Source: Methylocella silvestris BL2
Lineage (GTDB): Bacteria; Pseudomonadota; Alphaproteobacteria; Rhizobiales; Beijerinckiaceae
Length of the DNA stretch: 64,000 bases
Direction of reading: 5' to 3'
Assembly (NCBI RefSeq): GCF_000021745.1
Contig: NC_011666.1
Location: 3,685,001 to 3,749,000, forward strand
The translations under genes were made by a program, and so were the position numbers. The first letter of the stretch is position 1; each line of letters opens with the position of its first letter. Below the pieces are notes generated by a model. That model was not told the origin of the DNA. It searched no databases and saw nothing but the letters and a program-made list of their open reading frames with translations. Shown in pieces: positions 1 to 8,854 of this stretch.

Positions 1-996
1 GCGATTTCGGACGTCGAGGCGGCCGCGCGCGCCATCGCGGAGATGTGGGTGCGCGGCGCGCCGCTGATCGGCGTCACCGCCGCCTATGGCCTCGCTTTGG
101 CCATGCGGGCGGATCCGTCGGACGCCAATCTCGAGCGCGCCTCTGCCCATCTCAAGGCGACGCGTCCGACCGCCGTTAATCTGCAATGGGCCGTCGATCG
201 CGTGCGGCGGCTGATCGAATCGGCGCCGCCGCCGCAGCGCTTCGCGGCGGCCTTCGCCGAGGCGGGCGTCATCGCGCGCGACGATATCGCCCTATGCGAG
301 GCGATCGGCATGCATGGGCTTTCCCTTATCAAGACCATCGCCGCCGGCAAGCCTCCCGGCGCGCCGGTCAATGTGCTGACGCATTGCAACGCGGGCTGGC
401 TCGCCACCGTGGATTGGGGCACGGCGACGGCGCCGGTCTACAAGGCCCATGACGCAGGGCTGGCCGTCCATGTCTATGTCGATGAAACGCGTCCCCGCAA
501 TCAGGGCGCCGCGCTCACCGCTTTTGAGCTCGGCCAGCACGGCGTCCCCCATACGGTGATCGTCGACAATGCCGGCGGCCATCTGATGCAGCATGGTGGG
601 ATCGACATGGTGATTGTCGGAACCGACCGCACGACCGCCTCCGGCGACGTTTGCAACAAGATCGGCACCTATCTGAAGGCGCTCGCCGCCAGGGACAACA
701 ACATCCCCTTTTATGTCGCCGCGCCGTCTCCCTCGATCGATTTTTCGATCGCCGACGGCGTTCGCGAGGTCCCGATCGAGATCCGGTCCGAAGCCGAGGT
801 GACGCATATTTCCGGATTGTCAGCGGACGGCGAAATCACGCGCGTGCGTCTGACGCCTGAGGGCAGCCGCGCCCTTAATCCGGCCTTTGACGTCACGCCG
901 GCGCGGCTGGTGACGGGGCTGATCACCGAACGCGGGGTGATCAAGGCCAATGCATCGGCTCTCGCCGCCGCCTTTCGCGAGCGCGTCGCCGGCTAG
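1..996 (+). CDS. mtnA: S-methyl-5-thioribose-1-phosphate isomerase, 5' end outside window
   Basis: The reading frame is open from the first base, so the start codon lies outside the window. MtnA interconverts 5-methylthioribose 1-phosphate and 5-methylthioribulose 1-phosphate in the cytoplasmic methionine salvage pathway. The visible protein begins inside the conserved block [14 protein letters not shown] and contains the family signatures HCNAGWLAT and [10 protein letters not shown]. The segments [18 protein letters not shown] and [12 protein letters not shown] are also typical of the MtnA/eIF2B-like isomerases. About 331 residues are present, so only some 30-40 N-terminal residues should be missing. 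It ends with TAG and is followed by a palindromic intergenic element. The identification is firm. Confidence 0.95.
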   Translation, partial: AISDVEAAARAIAEMWVRGAPLIGVTAAYGLALAMRADPSDANLERASAHLKATRPTAVNLQWAVDRVRRLIESAPPPQRFAAAFAEAGVIARDDIALCEAIGMHGLSLIKTIAAGKPPGAPVNVLTHCNAGWLATVDWGTATAPVYKAHDAGLAVHVYVDETRPRNQGAALTAFELGQHGVPHTVIVDNAGGHLMQHGGIDMVIVGTDRTTASGDVCNKIGTYLKALAARDNNIPFYVAAPSPSIDFSIADGVREVPIEIRSEAEVTHISGLSADGEITRVRLTPEGSRALNPAFDVTPARLVTGLITERGVIKANASALAAAFRERVAG

Positions 997-997
997 A

Positions 998-1040
998 GTA
1001 TTTTCCGCAAAGACTGCGACCTTTTGCGATGAGAAAATGC
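998..1040. repeat. Palindromic intergenic element / bidirectional terminator candidate
   Basis: The arms GTATTTTC and GAAAATGC and the inner arms CGCAAAG and CTTTTGCG can fold into a bulged hairpin of about 15 pairs with an 8-nt loop. Its style (ATTTTC...GAAAAT) resembles the mosaic palindromes that are common between genes in Rhizobiales. It lies between mtnA and a convergent gene, so it may terminate transcription from both sides. The pairing is read directly; the class assignment is from memory of similar elements. Confidence 0.5.
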
Positions 1041-1092
1041 ATGATTTCAAAGAGATCGGGAATCCTCACGAATCCATAATTCGCGAAAATGC

Positions 1093-1647
1093 TTAGATCG
1101 CGTCGACTCGCTTCTCCCGCCGCCACCAGAGGAATGCGAAGCCAATTCCAGCGAGCGCGATGACGACCAGCGCGATGAACAGCGCCGACTGATCGAGCCA
1201 GGCGATCGCCGGGACGCAAAGCGCCATGACGACGCCATTGGCGCACATCCGCCACGAGCCGATATGCACGCCGGCGATAAAGGCGCCAAGCGCCAGCAGA
1301 AGCAGGATGGTGAGGCTTGTCGTATCTGTGTCGGCGATTGCCTGAACGCTCGGCAGCAGCACGAGATTCATGGCGACGAGGAAAGCGCCCCAATGCAGCG
1401 CCTGCGTCCAGATCAGCCGCCAGCGGCCGGCGCCCTCGCCGGCCGAGGACCAGCCCGCGGCGATGCAGACTACGGCGATGACCAGCGCCATGAACTCCCA
1501 ATAGCCGACCAGCGGCTGGCGCGACATGCTGATATAGGCCACGCCGCCAAGCGTCAGCGCGAGAATCAGCAGATAGGGCAGTTCGCGCAGCCAGAATTCC
1601 TTGAGGCTCGACGGCTCCGAAGGGTATGCATCGTCAAACTCAGTCAT
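1093..1647 (-). CDS. Hypothetical multi-pass membrane protein (paralogue 1)
   Basis: This 184-residue protein has about six hydrophobic segments that would span the cytoplasmic membrane, after a short charged N-terminus (MTEFDDAYPSEPSSLKEF). It is clearly paralogous to the next gene: both have a W-x-R-E-L-P-Y motif just before the first membrane helix and the block VGYWEFMALV between helices. I do not recognise the family and assign no function. It is transcribed in the same direction as its paralogue, 62 bases downstream of it, so the two probably share a transcript. The charged C-terminus (WWRREKRVDAI) is likely cytoplasmic. Confidence 0.8.
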   Translation of the reverse strand: MTEFDDAYPSEPSSLKEFWLRELPYLLILALTLGGVAYISMSRQPLVGYWEFMALVIAVVCIAAGWSSAGEGAGRWRLIWTQALHWGAFLVAMNLVLLPSVQAIADTDTTSLTILLLLALGAFIAGVHIGSWRMCANGVVMALCVPAIAWLDQSALFIALVVIALAGIGFAFLWWRREKRVDAI

Positions 1648-1709
1648 CTCGCTCGCTCATTTTAGCCGCTGTCCATGAGGTTGCGTCCATGGCGCCGGTG
1701 GAAGCCCGA

Positions 1710-2303
1710 TCAGTCGGCGCTGGACTGTTTCGGCGCGGCGGGCGCCTCGCGTTGCGCGCCGCGGTGCCAGGAGTAAACGACGCCGAGGCCGAGCAGGGCG
1801 ACGATCAGCCCAAGGACCACGGCGATCGCCGATTGCTGGAGCCAGGCGATGCCGGGCACGGCGAGAGCCATGACGACGCCGATAAAGCAGATCTGCCAGG
1901 ATAGAATGTTGATGCCGGCGGTGACCGTCCCGAGCCCAAGCAGCAAAAGCACGGTGAGGCCCGTGGCTTCCGGATTGAGCAGCCTTTGCACGCCGGGCAG
2001 CAAGGCGAGATTCATGGCGATGAGAAAGGACAGCCAATGCAGTCCTTGCGTGATCACCAGCCGCAGGCGCGCCTTGCGTCCTGGCGTCTCGGCCCAGCCC
2101 GTCGCGATCACGGCGACGCAGACGACCAGCGCCATAAATTCCCAATAGCCGACGAGATTGCGCCGCGACACGCTCGTATAGGCGACGCCAAGAAGCATGA
2201 GTCCCAGCACGACCACATAGGGCAGCTCGCGCATCCAAAAACTGTCTTTGGGGGAGGGCACGACCCGCTCGACGACGGGTCCGCTCGCGTCCAGTTCGCT
2301 CAT
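1710..2303 (-). CDS. Hypothetical multi-pass membrane protein (paralogue 2)
   Basis: This is a 197-residue membrane protein that starts at MSELDASG. That ATG follows a GGGG-containing ribosome-binding site, and upstream in-frame codons lie in sequence without coding character. It shares WMRELPYVVVLGLMLLGVAY and VGYWEFMALV with the neighbouring 184-residue protein, with about six hydrophobic helices in the same places. The two arose by tandem duplication. No catalytic or transport motif was recognised, so the function is unknown. Confidence 0.78.
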   Translation of the reverse strand: MSELDASGPVVERVVPSPKDSFWMRELPYVVVLGLMLLGVAYTSVSRRNLVGYWEFMALVVCVAVIATGWAETPGRKARLRLVITQGLHWLSFLIAMNLALLPGVQRLLNPEATGLTVLLLLGLGTVTAGINILSWQICFIGVVMALAVPGIAWLQQSAIAVVLGLIVALLGLGVVYSWHRGAQREAPAAPKQSSAD

Positions 2304-2546
2304 GATCGATCCCCAGCCAATCAGCGGCCAATCGGAGCCGCGCGCTCCGATTCGGTCAGATCCCCCGACGCCGCATTGATATAGCGAAACAGGATGAAAG
2401 CCTAGCCGAGGCGATCGTCGCGGCCAGGGGAACCTCGCTCGGAAGGGAGAGTTGACGCCTCCATGCTGGTTTGCGCGCCCGCGTCGCCTCGGCGAGGGGC
2501 GTCCGGCGCCAAGCATCGGATATCAGAGGCGTGAAAGGAGCTTCGC

Positions 2547-2789
2547 ATGTTTAAAATCGCTCTCGTCGCTTTCCTGCCGACGGCGGCCGTCCTGTTTGGA
2601 TTGATGTCGATCGGCCTCGCCCTTTCGCCAACGCTCTTGCACCATTTCGACCTGGCGTTCGGCTCTTATATGGCCGTTGCGGCGGCAAGCTTCGTTCTGG
2701 CTCTGCCGATTGCATGGCTGGTGGCGCGCCGCATGATCGTGCGACGGGACAAGCAGGTTCTCGACGCCCGCGAGGGGAAGATGGTTTGA
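2547..2789 (+). CDS. Small two-helix membrane protein
   Basis: An 80-residue protein with two hydrophobic stretches (roughly residues 5-28 and 40-62) followed by a strongly basic tail (ARRMIVRRDKQVLDAREGK), which suggests a hairpin in the inner membrane with a cytoplasmic C-terminus. The start is well supported by an AAAGGAG ribosome-binding site 6 bases upstream. It is transcribed away from the paralogous pair. The family is not recognised and no function is proposed. Confidence 0.7.
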   Translation: MFKIALVAFLPTAAVLFGLMSIGLALSPTLLHHFDLAFGSYMAVAAASFVLALPIAWLVARRMIVRRDKQVLDAREGKMV

Positions 2790-2837
2790 GTCATGGGCAG
2801 CTGGGACCCGCGGGATGCTCCCTCGGCGGGATGGCGC

Positions 2838-3344
2838 TCAGCGCAGGCCGAGATAATCCATCTTGCCGAGGTCGACGCCATTGTGGCGCAAGATCAAATA
2901 GGCGGCCGTCACGTGGAAGAAGAAATTCGGCAAGGCGAAATTCAGGAGAAAGTCCTGGCCGGTAAAGGTCATTTCGCCGTCGCGCAATTTTAGCGTCACG
3001 ATGCGCTCTTCGCCGCCATCGATCTGCGCCTCTGAGAGGGATTTGAGAAAAGCGGCGGATTTGGCTAGCCGCTCCTGCAATTCGCCAAAGGTCGTTTCAA
3101 CATCCGGATTGCTGGGAAAGTCGACGCCAGCCAGCCGCGCGGCCCCGCGCACACACGTATCGGCGGCAAGCTGCACCTGGCTTGAGAAGGGCAGCATGTC
3201 TGGCGCGAGCCGGTCTGTAATCAGGACGGAGGGATGGATCTTTCGCGCCGCGGCGTAAGCCTCCGCCTTCTCCATAATTTTCGCCAGATTGCCGAGCGTG
3301 CGGGCGAAGACAGGGACGGAGGCTTGATACATCGAAAGGGTCAT
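2838..3344 (-). CDS. DUF1993 family protein
   Basis: A 168-residue cytoplasmic protein matching the DUF1993 family over its whole length. It opens with MTLSMYQASVPVF, has the family segment DRLAPDMLPFSSQVQLAAD in the middle, and ends with the pattern LPNFFFHVTAAYLILRHNGV. DUF1993 belongs to the DinB-like helical-bundle group; its function is not established. It is a single gene with no obvious operon partners. Confidence 0.85.
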   Translation of the reverse strand: MTLSMYQASVPVFARTLGNLAKIMEKAEAYAAARKIHPSVLITDRLAPDMLPFSSQVQLAADTCVRGAARLAGVDFPSNPDVETTFGELQERLAKSAAFLKSLSEAQIDGGEERIVTLKLRDGEMTFTGQDFLLNFALPNFFFHVTAAYLILRHNGVDLGKMDYLGLR

Positions 3345-3428
3345 GGCTCGGCTCTGGTTTGGGAGGATCGGCCCTAACCTCCCAGCGTCGAGCCGCCGCG
3401 TCGCGGCTCAAAGCGGAAAGTTTGCGCC

Positions 3429-3872
3429 CTATTGGCAGACGTAACGATTGCCGTCATAGGCGAGATAGGTACCGCTCCCCGGATCGAAGGATTGGTATTT
3501 TCGCGCGCAGTAAGCGACCCAGTTCGGGTCTGCGCCGGGAGGGGGCGGCGGCGCCGCGTTGGCAGCCGATCCGGCGATGATCGCGCCCGTCGCCAACCCC
3601 AAAATGCCGCCGGCGATGGCGGCTCCGGCGACATTGCCGCCATTGTTGTAATAACCGCCGCCGTAATAGCGGCCGCCCCTGTAATAGCCGCCGCGATAGC
3701 CGCCGCGACCATAGCGCTGATATTGCGTCTGTTGGATCAGCGGCTGTTCCATCGACGCAATCGCATCGTTCATGCCGCCGGCGATCGGTCCGAGAGCGGC
3801 CGCTGGCGTCGCGGAGGTCGCCGCCGCGGCGGCTGCGAAGGCGGCGAGTTGCATGCAGGGGAATGACCGCAT
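3429..3872 (-). CDS. BA14K-like secreted or envelope protein
   Basis: A 147-residue protein that starts at MRSFPCMQ, chosen because of an AGAGGA ribosome-binding site and the signal peptide that follows (hydrophobic, alanine-rich, ending near PAAALG). The middle is a Gly/Tyr/Arg-rich low-complexity stretch of YRGG and YYGG units, followed by a glycine-rich hydrophobic segment (about residues 82-105) that could anchor it. The C-terminus (WVAYCARKYQSFDPGSGTYL, then DGNRYVC) is the BA14K domain found in Hyphomicrobiales, where related Brucella proteins have lectin-like properties. It is exported; its precise role here is unknown. Confidence 0.8.
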   Translation of the reverse strand: MRSFPCMQLAAFAAAAAATSATPAAALGPIAGGMNDAIASMEQPLIQQTQYQRYGRGGYRGGYYRGGRYYGGGYYNNGGNVAGAAIAGGILGLATGAIIAGSAANAAPPPPPGADPNWVAYCARKYQSFDPGSGTYLAYDGNRYVCQ

Positions 3873-3986
3873 CAAGATCCTCTTGGGTGATGAGTGGAGG
3901 GCCTGCCTGGCGACATCAGGCGAACGTCGCCGCTGCGCCGGCCTCGGGGTCGCGAACGCCAAAAGTCGTGGAACCGCAGGGTCTGG

Positions 3987-4036
3987 TGGTACCGCCACCC
4001 CGGCTCGAACGGGAGACCTCTAGATCCACAATCTAG
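3987..4036 (-). pseudogene. tRNA-His-like 3' fragment (probable attachment-site scar)
   Basis: On the minus strand this reads as the 3' part of a tRNA. There is a perfect 5-bp anticodon stem CTAGA/TCTAG around the loop TTGTGGA (anticodon GTG, His) at 4020-4036. A 5-nt variable loop and a T arm with the TTCGAGC loop closed by 5 pairs follow, then seven acceptor bases, a discriminator A and CCA. No D arm and no matching 5' acceptor strand (ACCGCCA) are present upstream, so it is not a functional gene. A 3' half next to an integrase is the usual footprint of tRNA-targeted integration. Confidence 0.6.
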
Positions 4037-4311
4037 ACGCCAAAGAACGCACCGTGTACGACGTTCTGCGCCAGGTCGCGATAACCCCTTGATTCGACTG
4101 CATTCATAGTGCGATATCCTTGGCTGGGCTTGTGCGGGTTTCGCTCTGTTCTGGTGAGTTATTGGTGAGTCAAATTCAAGGCTGGTTCACTCCTCGTCGC
4201 CCATCGCCGGGCAAAACGCAACCAACTTAGCGGCGCGGGGCTGGAGCAGCTTTGCAGATTTTCAGATCCGTAATCGCGCAATTTCGAATCAGTCGGAGAG
4301 GAGTTGTTTGA

Positions 4312-4889
4312 GTGCCGAAGATTACCAAACGCGTCATCGACGAATTGACGATCACCGGCAAGCGCCAAATTACTTGGGACGCGGAGCTTAAAGGATTTGG
4401 CATAGCGATATCGTCTGGTGGAGCTCGCTCGTGTATCGTACGCTATCGAAATTGCATGGGGCGCTCAAGAGAATTAACACTTGGCCGCTTTGGCGTTCTA
4501 ACGGTCGAGCAAGCTTGCAAAGCGGCCCTGGATGTCCTAGCCAGGGTCGCGAAGGGGGAGGATCCCCTCGCCGCGCGGAGAGAAACGCGCGCGGCCCCGA
4601 CCATGAACGATCTTTTCAACCGCTATGTTTCCGAAACGCGCTTCACAACGCTGCGAGCACGCGCGCGACCGTTATGCAGGTATTGAAAAATCATCTTCGT
4701 CCAAGGGTCGGAACCGTTAAGGTGAACGCCCTGACTCGCGCAGATGTCGCGCGCGTTCACGTTGGGATGAAGGATACGCCTCGACACGCGAATTCTACTC
4801 TGTCGGTCTTATCCAAGGCGCTCTCGCTCGCCGAACTCGGGGGCTATAGACCAGAGCACAGCAATCCGGTGCGCGGCGTCACACGTTAG
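4312..4889 (+). pseudogene. Tyrosine-type integrase, frameshifted and lacking catalytic domain
   Basis: The first frame (GTG at 4312 after GGAGAGGAG) encodes an N-terminal DUF4102-type arm-binding domain (AELKGFGIAISSGGARSC, then LGRFGVLTVEQA). Around 4640-4660 the reading shifts by one base. The core-binding domain then continues in the third frame (MQVLKNHLRPRVGTVKVNAL) and stops at TAG 4887-4889, after SNPVRGVTR. The catalytic domain with its R-H-R-Y residues is absent. Together with the tRNA-like fragment 275 bases upstream, this marks the remains of an integrated element. Confidence 0.85.
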
Positions 4890-4899
4890 CCCGCTGAGA

Positions 4900-6159
4900 C
4901 TAGTGTCGGGTCGTGGCCTTCGTGCTCACCTGCGCCAGGAAGAAGCGCAGCATTTCCCGACTGGCGTCAGGACCGCGCGGATCCGTGTAAGAACCGCTCG
5001 CGCTACCGCCGGACCACGCATGGCCTGCGCCGTGCAGGACCCACTGCTCGAGGACCTCCTGTCCGGCATCGTTGGAATGCACCGTGCGGGTATAGGCCAT
5101 TCCGCCCTGCGCCTCGCCGCGAGTTACTGCTGTGGCCAAGGTTGTTTGCGGCCTCGCCTGGGCAATGACCTGATCCCCATTGACCAGGTTGACCGTTCGA
5201 TCACTGTCGCCGTGAAATACGATGGTTGGCGCCGCGGGCCCGTCACCCCGCGCGCGGGTCACGCCGCCTCCGTTCATAGCGGCGAAAGCCGATGGCATGT
5301 CCTTGGCGGCGCCGCAGGCTAGTCCCGAATGCACGCCGACCGCGGCAAACAGGTCGGGATAGGTCGCTCCCATGATGGCGGCGGCGGCGCCCCCGGCCGA
5401 GAGACCCGCCACGTAGACCCGGGTCGGGTCGGCCGAAAATTCGTCGACGACCGCCAGCGCGATGCCCGCGATCAGCGAGGGCTCACCGCCCTCGCGGCGC
5501 TGATCTTCGGCCTTGAACCAGTTCCAGCACTTCTGCATGTTTGCCGACTGCGGTTGACGCGGATAGACGACCAGGAAGGTCTCTTTCTCGGCCAGATCAT
5601 TCATCCGCGTGCCGGCCGCAAAATCGTCCGGATTTTGGGTGCAGCCATGCAACATCATCACGACCGGGAGAGCCTGGCCGGCATAGCCGCTCGGGATGAA
5701 CACCTTGTAGGTCCGGCTGCCCGCGCTGTTGGAGTAGGTCCGCTCCTCGAAGCGAGCGCCATCGGCCATCGGCAGGGGCGCCTGCCCTCCGGTTGCGAGA
5801 CCTTCGCCAAGGCTGGAGAAGGAAGCCTGCCCGGCGACACGGCTGCGAAACGCCTGCATCGTCGCGGAGACGTCGGGGAAGCCGGAGGCCTTGCCGAGCG
5901 GTGCGGATGCGCCAGCGATCGGCCCGGCGGCATAACCCGGCGCTGTCCAGGCCCCGCCTGGAGACGAGGGAGCCGCCATGTCGATTGTCGGCCATGAACG
6001 CTTGGCGCGCCATGCCTGCCCTTGCGCCGTCCGATGTGGCTCGTCGTTCGTTGTGCCGGGCAGTTTGGAGCCCTGCAGGAGCCCCATGGCCTCGGTGAGC
6101 TTACCGGCCTTGGTGAGACGGGTCACCTCGCCCAGATCGATCTTGCTGAATGCGTTCAT
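4900..6159 (-). CDS. PHB depolymerase family esterase
   Basis: A 419-residue alpha/beta hydrolase of the poly(3-hydroxybutyrate) depolymerase/LpqC group. It has the oxyanion segment MMLHGCTQNPDDFA (about 169-182), the nucleophile elbow GLSAG with Ser254, and a late HGAGHAWSGG block with the catalytic His. The start at MNAFSKIDLG was chosen because the upstream in-frame extension has no coding character. The first 130 residues are poorly conserved and contain no signal peptide, so the enzyme is probably intracellular. It lies 49 bases downstream of a ribbon-helix-helix gene, a common pairing that suggests co-transcription. The substrate (PHB oligomer or another ester) cannot be read from sequence. 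Confidence 0.87.
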   Translation of the reverse strand: MNAFSKIDLGEVTRLTKAGKLTEAMGLLQGSKLPGTTNDEPHRTAQGQAWRAKRSWPTIDMAAPSSPGGAWTAPGYAAGPIAGASAPLGKASGFPDVSATMQAFRSRVAGQASFSSLGEGLATGGQAPLPMADGARFEERTYSNSAGSRTYKVFIPSGYAGQALPVVMMLHGCTQNPDDFAAGTRMNDLAEKETFLVVYPRQPQSANMQKCWNWFKAEDQRREGGEPSLIAGIALAVVDEFSADPTRVYVAGLSAGGAAAAIMGATYPDLFAAVGVHSGLACGAAKDMPSAFAAMNGGGVTRARGDGPAAPTIVFHGDSDRTVNLVNGDQVIAQARPQTTLATAVTRGEAQGGMAYTRTVHSNDAGQEVLEQWVLHGAGHAWSGGSASGSYTDPRGPDASREMLRFFLAQVSTKATTRH

Positions 6160-6208
6160 GGTTGTGATCTTTCGTTGACGGGGGAAGCCCCTGCTTTGCG
6201 GTGGGAGA

Positions 6209-6628
6209 TCAAACGGTTCGGTCGGAGAGCGCGGCCTTGACCGCAGGGCTGGCCTGGAAAGCGCCAAGCACTTCAACCGAGGCGATGGATGCCCGGGCGA
6301 GTTCGGGCGTAACGTCGTCGTCGATGAGGGCCAGTCCGAGAACCTGGATGTGCAGTGGCGCTCCAGCGTCGCGCGCCGCCTCAAGGTCTCGCCTGGTGAA
6401 GTGCGACAAGCCGAGACTAAGCTGCTTGCGGGCCACGGAATGGCGGACCGCTTCATCCTGCCGTTCGAGCAGGCTCCGCACCGCGGCGCGGATGAAGTCG
6501 GCGCGGTTTGCGTAGAAGCCGTCGCGCACCATTAGGTCGACGCGACCGAGATCTATGAAGCCCAGGTTGACGGTGACTTTTTCGCTGTCGGGCACTTTTT
6601 GCCGAAGCTCCTGAATTTTGTTCGCCAT
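6209..6628 (-). CDS. Ribbon-helix-helix (CopG-like) DNA-binding protein
   Basis: A 139-residue protein starting at MANKIQELRQ behind a GGAGGAG ribosome-binding site. Residues about 18-65 fit a ribbon-helix-helix fold: a beta strand (KVTVNLGFIDLGRVDLMV), then helices around GFYANRADFIRAAVRSLLER. The C-terminal half is helical and unrecognised. It is first in a two-gene unit with the PHB depolymerase-type esterase, so it may autoregulate that unit or tie it to polymer metabolism; this is inferred from position only. Confidence 0.7.
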   Translation of the reverse strand: MANKIQELRQKVPDSEKVTVNLGFIDLGRVDLMVRDGFYANRADFIRAAVRSLLERQDEAVRHSVARKQLSLGLSHFTRRDLEAARDAGAPLHIQVLGLALIDDDVTPELARASIASVEVLGAFQASPAVKAALSDRTV

Positions 6629-7618
6629 CCCACTGACTCCTCCACGCCATCCAGTTGGATGGTCTACAGATGGCGCACGGTGCTCGGAATACAAGGGGCT
6701 GCTGGACCGGCGAGAAACGGCAGTACTTGCCTATCCTTGTTCCGCTGGCGGCGCTCTCGGCATGATCCTGGTCCAGGTTTCCGCAATCGTCCTGCACACG
6801 ATACGCAAAGAGACGGCGAAAGCGGTGTGGCCGAATCTGATTCTGGTCGCGGCCCCCGCCTTCGTTGTCCGGGAACGTTGGTGAGTGTTTCGAAGATGCT
6901 CGAACATCTCGACGCGATCAAGGGATTCCCGGTCAAAGATTTCGACGGGCTCTAAGACATCTCGGTGACCTCGACCGAGGCGACCAACGAGAACTGTTTT
7001 CCGATTGAGCGATCATTTCGACATCCGTGCGGTGGTTTGGACGGTCGACATGCAGAGGTCTTAACCGGCACCACAATCACACTCAGCGCAACGAGGCCGC
7101 GACGTTCCGAACGCGAGAGCGCCACACCACCGGCGGGGCTATCCGGCCGCTCTTTTAGCATCTCCCGAAGCGATCGAAAATGGCATGGGCCCAGGGAGGC
7201 GTCGGTCGTAGCGCGGCGCGCTGTGGAGTCGTTGCGGGGGCCCTGCAACACCCGATTCTTGCGATTGGTCGAGCGGGCATTCCTAAGCTCGCAGCATAGC
7301 ATTCCTGAGAACGTCGGTTGTATCGCGTGGACGGCTGCCGACGCGGCAATGCCAATATCGCCTTCGTCTTCTGGGCCCTCACCCGCCGTTCGACGCCAGC
7401 GGCATCCAACTGTGTCTCAGAGGTCCCATCTCAAGAGCTGACTGTGGGCACCGGCAAGATGACGTCACTGACGCGCGGAATGTCCCTTGAGGCAGATCGA
7501 AGGTCGTCTGCGCTTTTAAATGCTTTAAGGGTTGGGCGGCAAGCAGGGTTGTCTCGATGTCTTCGATGCTTGTTTGCACCCATTGCAGAGGTTGACGTGA
7601 AGTCGGCGCCGGGACCTG
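6629..7618. other. Gene-poor spacer with one pseudogene scrap
   Basis: About 990 bases lie between two minus-strand genes. Apart from the DoxX-like remnant at 6735-6884, the open frames here are short, start without ribosome-binding sites and resemble nothing I know. The stretch looks like decayed sequence. The promoter of the ribbon-helix-helix/esterase unit should lie in its first 100 bases. Confidence 0.5.
6735..6884 (+). pseudogene. DoxX-like membrane protein, C-terminal remnant
   Basis: Two adjacent frames together read LVPLAAL, then GMILVQVSAIVLHTI, RKETAKAVWPNLILV and AAPAFVVRERW. This resembles the last two membrane helices of DoxX-like proteins, where a PLAALG motif precedes a helix, a short basic loop and a final helix ending in a GRW-like motif. 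A frameshift near 6760 separates the pieces, and the first half of the gene is missing. The match is by pattern only. Confidence 0.45.
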
Positions 7619-8251
7619 TCAGGGCTTCAAGAAGCGGTAGGCGAAGCGATCGGTCTCGCCCTTGATCGAGGAGTCGAACACCTTCATCAAGTGCGGGTCG
7701 TCCTTGTTCACGAGCATGGCGCCTACCGCGTCCAGCACGAAGCCGGCCGCCTCCACCTCCTTGCGCACGGATGCAGGGTCGATCCGATGCAGCGATTGGG
7801 CAGCACTCGTGCCAGTCCCGATGTCGGCGGTGTGGTCTACGATGACGTAGAACCCACCGGGCTTTAGCCGCTCGTAGACGGCTCGATTGAAGTCGGCCGC
7901 CGTCGCGCCTTTGGCCTGGATCAACGCGGTGTGGAGATCATGGTAGAACAGATGCAACCACAGGACATCCGCTGGTTGCGTGACCTCCGGCATCGCCACG
8001 AGATCGGCCGAGACGGCTTCGACATTCTCTCGGCCCGGCTCGCTCGCGAGCGTTCGCATGAGGCCGAGCGGATCGTTTTTGAAGTGGGCGACTTCGGCCG
8101 GCACGAAGCTGTAGACCCGTCCTTCGGGGCCCACGGCGTCGGAGAAGAGGCGCGTCCAGTCGCCGGCGCCTGGGTAAACGTCGATCACGGTGGAGCCCGC
8201 AACGACGCGTGCGAACCGGATCAACTCGGATTGTTTGGATTGGTTGTACAC
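7619..8251 (-). CDS. Class I SAM-dependent methyltransferase (COG4798-like)
   Basis: A 210-residue protein with a Rossmann-type SAM-binding core: motif I reads VIDVYPGAGDWTRLFSDAVG (about 22-41), followed by VYSFVPAE and a late YERLKPGGFYVIVDH strand. This spacing and the DHTADIGTG segment match the predicted methyltransferases of COG4798. No signal peptide precedes the domain when the MYNQSKQSEL start is used. It is the last gene of a five-gene minus-strand operon led by two SDR genes. The methyl acceptor is unknown. Confidence 0.8.
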   Translation of the reverse strand: MYNQSKQSELIRFARVVAGSTVIDVYPGAGDWTRLFSDAVGPEGRVYSFVPAEVAHFKNDPLGLMRTLASEPGRENVEAVSADLVAMPEVTQPADVLWLHLFYHDLHTALIQAKGATAADFNRAVYERLKPGGFYVIVDHTADIGTGTSAAQSLHRIDPASVRKEVEAAGFVLDAVGAMLVNKDDPHLMKVFDSSIKGETDRFAYRFLKP

Positions 8252-8358
8252 GGGGATCTCCTTTACGGTTGAGCATTCGACGGGCGCGCGGCGTGCGAGG
8301 CGGCGATCTACGGCTCATTCACCTTCGACGCCGAACCGAGAACCGCAGTTGGCCGGCG

Positions 8359-8772
8359 CTACGCCGGCCCGGACGCGTCCATCTGCGAGGCCCGGGCCAG
8401 CGCCTGCGTGTCGACGTATTCCCGGATGTTGGTCAGCCTGCCGTCCCGGACCGTGATGGCGAAGATCCAGTCGTCCTGGAACGTCTTGTTCGTAGCTTTG
8501 ATCTTTCCCCTCGCGAAGCCGACGACGAGCACCCGGTCTCCTTGGGCCACGAATTCCCGGGGTTCCGTGGATGTTTCCATCGACTTGGATGCGGTCTCAA
8601 GCAAATCCGCCAGCCCGGCGTGTCCGTGGCGCGTTCCGGCCAGCGGCCAGTCCACGCCCGGAATGATCCACTCGATGTCTTCGGCGACCAGCGCCAGCAG
8701 AGCCTCCCTGTCGCCGCGGCCGATCGCGGCGAAGAAGTCCTTCACGGTCTGGATGTTCTTCTCAATGCTCAT
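8359..8772 (-). CDS. SnoaL-like / NTF2-fold protein
   Basis: A 137-residue protein of the nuclear transport factor 2 superfamily, in the subgroup of bacterial ketosteroid-isomerase/SnoaL-like proteins. It shows an N-terminal helix pair with VKDFFAAIGRGD, then LVAEDIEWIIPG, and a beta sheet ending in WIFAITVRDGRLTNIREY. The start at MSIEKNIQTV was chosen as the family-typical beginning. It is the fourth gene of the five-gene operon. A second, truncated copy of the same gene lies at 12290-12470. Its substrate is unknown. Confidence 0.85.
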   Translation of the reverse strand: MSIEKNIQTVKDFFAAIGRGDREALLALVAEDIEWIIPGVDWPLAGTRHGHAGLADLLETASKSMETSTEPREFVAQGDRVLVVGFARGKIKATNKTFQDDWIFAITVRDGRLTNIREYVDTQALARASQMDASGPA

Positions 8773-8854
8773 AGGATCTACTCCATTTCGCGCGGATCGG
8801 ATCGCGCTCGATCCGGTTGCGTGCGTCGCGGCCCGGTCGGTTGGCACGTCGTGT

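Noticed and set aside
3512-3720. Short tandem GGCGGC/CCGCCG and TAATAGC repeats seen as a possible CRISPR or satellite
   Set aside because: They are the codons of the Gly/Tyr-rich part of the BA14K-like protein, with no spacers or regular unit length.
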